Origin: CAZYJD01 sp964647785
GTDB lineage: Bacteria > Bacteroidota > Bacteroidia > NS11-12g > UBA9320
DNA length: 25,462 nt
Direction: 5' to 3'
Assembly (NCBI GenBank): GCA_964647785.1
Contig: CAZYJD010000025.1
Span: 1 to 25,462, forward strand
This document shows, in pieces, positions 22,787 through 25,462 of this stretch. Made by a program: the position numbers and the translations under genes. Position 1 is the first letter of the stretch, and every line of letters starts with the position of its first letter. Under the pieces are notes generated by a model. The model was not told the DNA's origin, did no database searches, and saw nothing but the letters and a program-made list of their open reading frames with translations.

Positions 22787-23833
22787 TTAATCTTTTGATT
22801 CTGGTTTATGGATGGTTCTTTCTAAATCGTTGATTCTTTTATTCAATTCAGGGAGTTTCCGATAGAGCACCCTGCTTTTGAAAGCATCTCGCAAGGCAAA
22901 AGCTGGCGAATCGGTGAGTTGTGTGCCGCTTTCCTTCACACTGTGATTCACGCCACTCTGTGCGCCAATTTGTGTTCGATCTGCAATGCTTATGTGACCC
23001 ACGATGCCTACTTGTCCGGCAATAATACAATGCTTGCCAATATAAGTGCTACCTGCAATACCAGTTTGGGCGGCAATTACTGTATGCCGATCAATCTCAA
23101 CATTGTGTGCGATTTGAATGAGGTTATCCAATCGCACCCCTTTGCGTATGATGGTGCTTCCCATGGTGGCCCGGTCTATGGTGCAATTGCTGCCAACCTC
23201 AACTTCCTCTTCAATGATCACATTGCCTAATTGAGGTATTTTAACATAGGTTCCATCTTTACGCGGGGCATGTCCAAATCCATCGCTTCCAATGACCGTT
23301 CCGCTGTGTATGATGCAATCTGATCCAATGCTACATTCTCTGTAAACAGTGACATTGGGGTGGAGCAGGCTTCTTTCACCCAGTCTCACATTTTCGCCAA
23401 TGTACGATCTGGCCTCAACAATAGCCTCATTGCCAATAACGGCTCCAGCCTCAATTACGACCAATGGACCAATGTACACGCCTTCGCCAATAACAGCCTT
23501 CGGATGAATTACAGCAGATGGAGCAATGCCCGCTGATTTTTTTGCCGGATTGAAATATCGGTTCAGAACCAGACAAAAAGCAAGATAGGCATCTTCCACC
23601 CTTACATAAGTGATGTGAGTAGGGCGCACTGATTCCAATGTCTCGTTCACCAGCACAACTGAGGCTTTGCATCCTTCCAGGTGATGTTGATACTTTTCGT
23701 TGGCCAGAAAACTCAAGCTGTTTTCTTCGGAGAAATCAATTTTGGAAATACCTTCAAATGAGGCCGATACATTTCCTTCTACTTTTCCGTCTAGAAAAGA
23801 TGCGATCTCTCCTGCAGTGATCAAATTCGACAT
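22787..23833 (-). CDS. lpxD: UDP-3-O-acylglucosamine N-acyltransferase LpxD
   Basis: A 348-residue left-handed beta-helix enzyme that adds the N-linked hydroxyacyl chain to UDP-3-O-acyl-GlcN, the third step of lipid A synthesis. The N-terminal uridine-binding domain covers 1-100 (ITAGEIASFLDGKVEG, SLSFLANEKY), hexapeptide repeats run about 105-315, and a C-terminal helix ends the chain. The catalytic His is H243 in LIQIAHNVEI, the exact family motif. I chose the ATG at 23833 because MSNLITAGEIASFL is the family opening; the ATG at 23938 would add 35 residues with no counterpart and cross the promoter-like motif. It heads the six-gene minus-strand run and diverges from an unknown exported protein across 132 bases. 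Confidence 0.95.
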   Translation of the reverse strand: MSNLITAGEIASFLDGKVEGNVSASFEGISKIDFSEENSLSFLANEKYQHHLEGCKASVVLVNETLESVRPTHITYVRVEDAYLAFCLVLNRYFNPAKKSAGIAPSAVIHPKAVIGEGVYIGPLVVIEAGAVIGNEAIVEARSYIGENVRLGERSLLHPNVTVYRECSIGSDCIIHSGTVIGSDGFGHAPRKDGTYVKIPQLGNVIIEEEVEVGSNCTIDRATMGSTIIRKGVRLDNLIQIAHNVEIDRHTVIAAQTGIAGSTYIGKHCIIAGQVGIVGHISIADRTQIGAQSGVNHSVKESGTQLTDSPAFALRDAFKSRVLYRKLPELNKRINDLERTIHKPESKD

Positions 23834-23838
23834 TGGAT

Positions 23839-23847
23839 GCAAATGTA
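23839..23847 (-). promoter_or_regulatory. -7 promoter element (TACATTTGC) for the lpx operon
   Basis: An exact TAnnTTTGY match on the minus strand, five bases upstream of the lpxD ATG at 23833. It sits in the 132-base divergent gap. No -33 TTG is evident at the usual spacing. Its use would imply a leader of only a few bases on the lipid A operon message. Confidence 0.45.
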
Positions 23848-23965
23848 ATTTATTTTCAGCGCTGTAAGTGGGCATGATGGCTGAATGCTGAAGCTGAAAA
23901 TGTATCTTGCATAGAATTTTAATCGTGTTGTTCAGCAAATTATCCTGGAGTTCATCGGTCTGATT

Positions 23966-24892
23966 ATGAGAATGATCCTTATTTTATTTGTTCTGCCAAG
24001 CTGTATCACTTCTGCAGGGGCACAGTACCTGCTTCCCAAACAGTCTAAACTCGCTGAAAACGGAACCAGGGTCATACGCGTAAGTAAAACTGCATTGCGC
24101 ATCGAAAACCGCGAAGGAAAAATTGAAAATGCCAATCGTGATTCATTGTTGCAAGAATTTGGTGTGCAATACCCGATTACTTTTTTCTTGAGTGACCAAG
24201 GAAGGCTCGATTCTGTATACACATACCCCACTGATCAAGGATTTTACAAAAAACATGAATTTGTTTATGCCCCTGAAGGTTACATCACCCAAATCGGTGT
24301 TGTAGATGCCCAAGGTAAGCTTGAAAGTCGATCATTACTTGAGTTGGTAGGGGATAGCATGTGGAGAATAACCAGCTGGCAGAACGAAACATTGAAAGGT
24401 GAGTCATGGGCTAACTTGGATAGCATCGTATTTAAAAAGTGGTACTATTGGTCAAATGAACCCACTGATCAGAAGTACCTGGTTTCTACATTTGATCTCG
24501 ACAAAAACGAAAAAAGTGATCTGATTTATCATGGCGACGAACTCATCAAGGAAGAACGCTTTCAATGGGTGGTTGAAAATGATGTCCCAACAACTTTTCG
24601 ATATACCCTTTATGAAAAAGAGAACAAAACGAGAAAGCCAGCGAGAAAGACCTATGTTTTTCCCATTGATTCTCAGGGGCAAGCGGTCAATAAACAAACT
24701 GGAACCATATTCGATCCATTTCGCATGCACAACTATTATGAGCGGATAGAACGTTCAAAAATGAAGGGCATGAGCAATGGCTTTGATCATCTGTTCCTTT
24801 TAGATGCTCTTGTGGAAAGCATGGAACATTCAGAATTGTGGACCTTTGATGGCACCTCGGTTGTATATCTATATGAGTTCATTTATGAGTAG
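23966..24892 (+). CDS. Exported protein of unknown function
   Basis: A 308-residue protein I do not recognise. The N-terminus (MRMILILFVLPSC, then AGAQ) is a signal peptide; cleavage after AGA at residue 19 is likeliest, although LPSC at 10-13 could be a poor lipobox. The mature protein is rich in Tyr, Trp, Asp, Glu and Lys, and looks like successive beta-hairpins (RLDSVYTYPTDQGFYKKHEF, APEGYITQIGVVDAQGKLES, DLIYHGDELIKEERFQWV), reminiscent of repeat-bearing cell-surface proteins, without a clear family motif. There is no T9SS tail. It diverges from lpxD across 132 bases; a weak TATCTTGC (23903-23910) is the only promoter-like element seen. The stop is followed by 114 bases without a gene. 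Confidence 0.72.
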   Translation: MRMILILFVLPSCITSAGAQYLLPKQSKLAENGTRVIRVSKTALRIENREGKIENANRDSLLQEFGVQYPITFFLSDQGRLDSVYTYPTDQGFYKKHEFVYAPEGYITQIGVVDAQGKLESRSLLELVGDSMWRITSWQNETLKGESWANLDSIVFKKWYYWSNEPTDQKYLVSTFDLDKNEKSDLIYHGDELIKEERFQWVVENDVPTTFRYTLYEKENKTRKPARKTYVFPIDSQGQAVNKQTGTIFDPFRMHNYYERIERSKMKGMSNGFDHLFLLDALVESMEHSELWTFDGTSVVYLYEFIYE

Positions 24893-25006
24893 CCGATTGG
24901 TTTAAAGTCTTGGATTGAAAACAAAAAGATCATTGCAACTGAATTGCCATTAACATTGCGCCATGAAGTTCTTGCAAAAGTCAACACCCATTCAAGTTAT
25001 CATTGT

Positions 25007-25462
25007 ATGAGGCATACAGACAAGAGCTATTTGTTCTTCAGCATTTGGAGTTTCCTAATTGTACTAGCCGGATTCTGGCCGGGTTACTGGAGTCATCTTA
25101 ACAGCGGTAAAGCTGACATCCCAATCATCATTCATGTTCATGCTGCTATTTTTAGTGGCTGGTTGTTGCTGTTCTTCATTCAGGCATATATGGTGCAAAA
25201 AAGAAAAATCACTCAGCATCAGAAATTCGGTGGTTTCATGAAGTATTATGTGTTTCTATTGGTGGCTGTTGGTTTCCTTACAACCTTCGTCCAGTGGAAA
25301 CACCATCTTCTGTTGGGCAATGAGTCAAAAGCACTCCTCACTTTGGTCGCTGGTATCCGAGATATGCTGCTATTCGGGCTATTCTTTGGCTTGGCCATTC
25401 ATCACCGAATGAAACCTACGCTGCATAAAATTTGGATATTGGGTTCCGCTGCGTATTTGCTC
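25007..25462 (+). CDS. Polytopic membrane protein, 3' end outside the window
   Basis: An open frame of 152 codons that runs off the right edge. The start ATG at 25007 (MRHTDKSYLFFSIWSF) gives a positive n-region and an immediate first membrane helix (about 7-28). Further hydrophobic segments lie near 38-62, 80-97, 119-133 and from 141 on. Conserved-looking histidines sit at helix ends: H43 and H45 (IIIHVHAAIFSGW), H71 (ITQHQKFGG), H132/H133 and H140. The pattern HxHAxxxxxWxxxxxxQ, then a short loop with HxxxG, resembles a group of uncharacterised small membrane proteins of bacteria that may bind haem or metal through these histidines. I cannot name the family with confidence. An ATG at 24963 is out of frame. 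Confidence 0.7.
   Translation, partial: MRHTDKSYLFFSIWSFLIVLAGFWPGYWSHLNSGKADIPIIIHVHAAIFSGWLLLFFIQAYMVQKRKITQHQKFGGFMKYYVFLLVAVGFLTTFVQWKHHLLLGNESKALLTLVAGIRDMLLFGLFFGLAIHHRMKPTLHKIWILGSAAYLL

Noticed and set aside
23834..23938. Longer lpxD start
   Set aside because: The extra 35 residues have no counterpart in LpxD and would place the -7 promoter-like motif inside the gene.
24893..25006. Gap before the last membrane protein as a possible small RNA or terminator
   Set aside because: I see no stable hairpin with a T-run. A TAACATTG at 24951-24958 resembles the -7 element with one mismatch, but this is not enough to call.

Overview
The window reads as ordinary chromosomal DNA of a member of the Bacteroidota, probably a marine or freshwater Flavobacteriales/Cytophagales-type organism. 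The evidence is a fused LpxC-FabZ enzyme, a TonB-dependent receptor ending in phenylalanine, a secreted FG-GAP protein with a type IX secretion (T9SS) sorting tail, DUF5683, DUF1573 and DUF4920 proteins, several lipoproteins, an almost complete lack of Shine-Dalgarno sequences, and TAnnTTTG-type -7 promoter elements in front of several genes. Coding density is very high: the largest gap without a gene is about 166 bases (12597-12762), so no stretch over 300 bases is empty. I see no rRNA, tRNA, CRISPR array, prophage, insertion sequence or long repeat.

Layout. Positions 1-149 hold a fragment of an unidentified minus-strand reading frame that abuts a 5'-truncated TonB-dependent receptor gene (116-1570), followed by an unknown secreted protein (1594-3096). 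A peptide-binding lipoprotein (3083-4732, minus) diverges from a four-gene chromosome-partition cluster: UPF0173 metallo-hydrolase, parA, parB, DUF5683 (4731-7635). A 3-hydroxybutyryl-CoA dehydrogenase gene follows (7681-8568). The minus-strand run ruvB, queG, DUF389, EGF-like lipoprotein (12596 down to 8573) mixes DNA repair, tRNA modification and envelope functions. A DUF1573 protein and an HtrA/Do protease (12763-15344) run forward, murF runs back (15341-16654), and a T9SS-exported FG-GAP protein runs forward (16721-19066). A tightly packed six-gene minus-strand operon follows: lpxD, lpxC/fabZ, lpxA, an orphan ABC ATPase, a DUF4920 lipoprotein and a class II cytochrome c lipoprotein (23833 down to 19060). 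The window closes with an unknown exported protein (23966-24892) and the start of a polytopic membrane protein (25007 onward).

How the parts work together. The lpx operon supplies the first acylation and deacetylation steps of lipid A, plus the FabZ dehydratase that shares their hydroxyacyl-ACP substrate. MurF completes the peptidoglycan precursor, and HtrA provides envelope quality control. ParA and ParB segregate the chromosome. RuvB acts in Holliday-junction repair and QueG in queuosine synthesis.

The most useful observations are architectural: a divergent gene pair whose start codons share the palindrome CATG; four tail-to-tail junctions that overlap or nearly touch, one through a shared TTAA; three genes with a -7 promoter element 3-5 bases before the ATG, suggesting near-leaderless messages; an ABC ATPase in the lipid A operon with asparagine where the switch histidine should be; and the disrupted receptor at the left edge. 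I found no convincing undescribed defence or mobile system.
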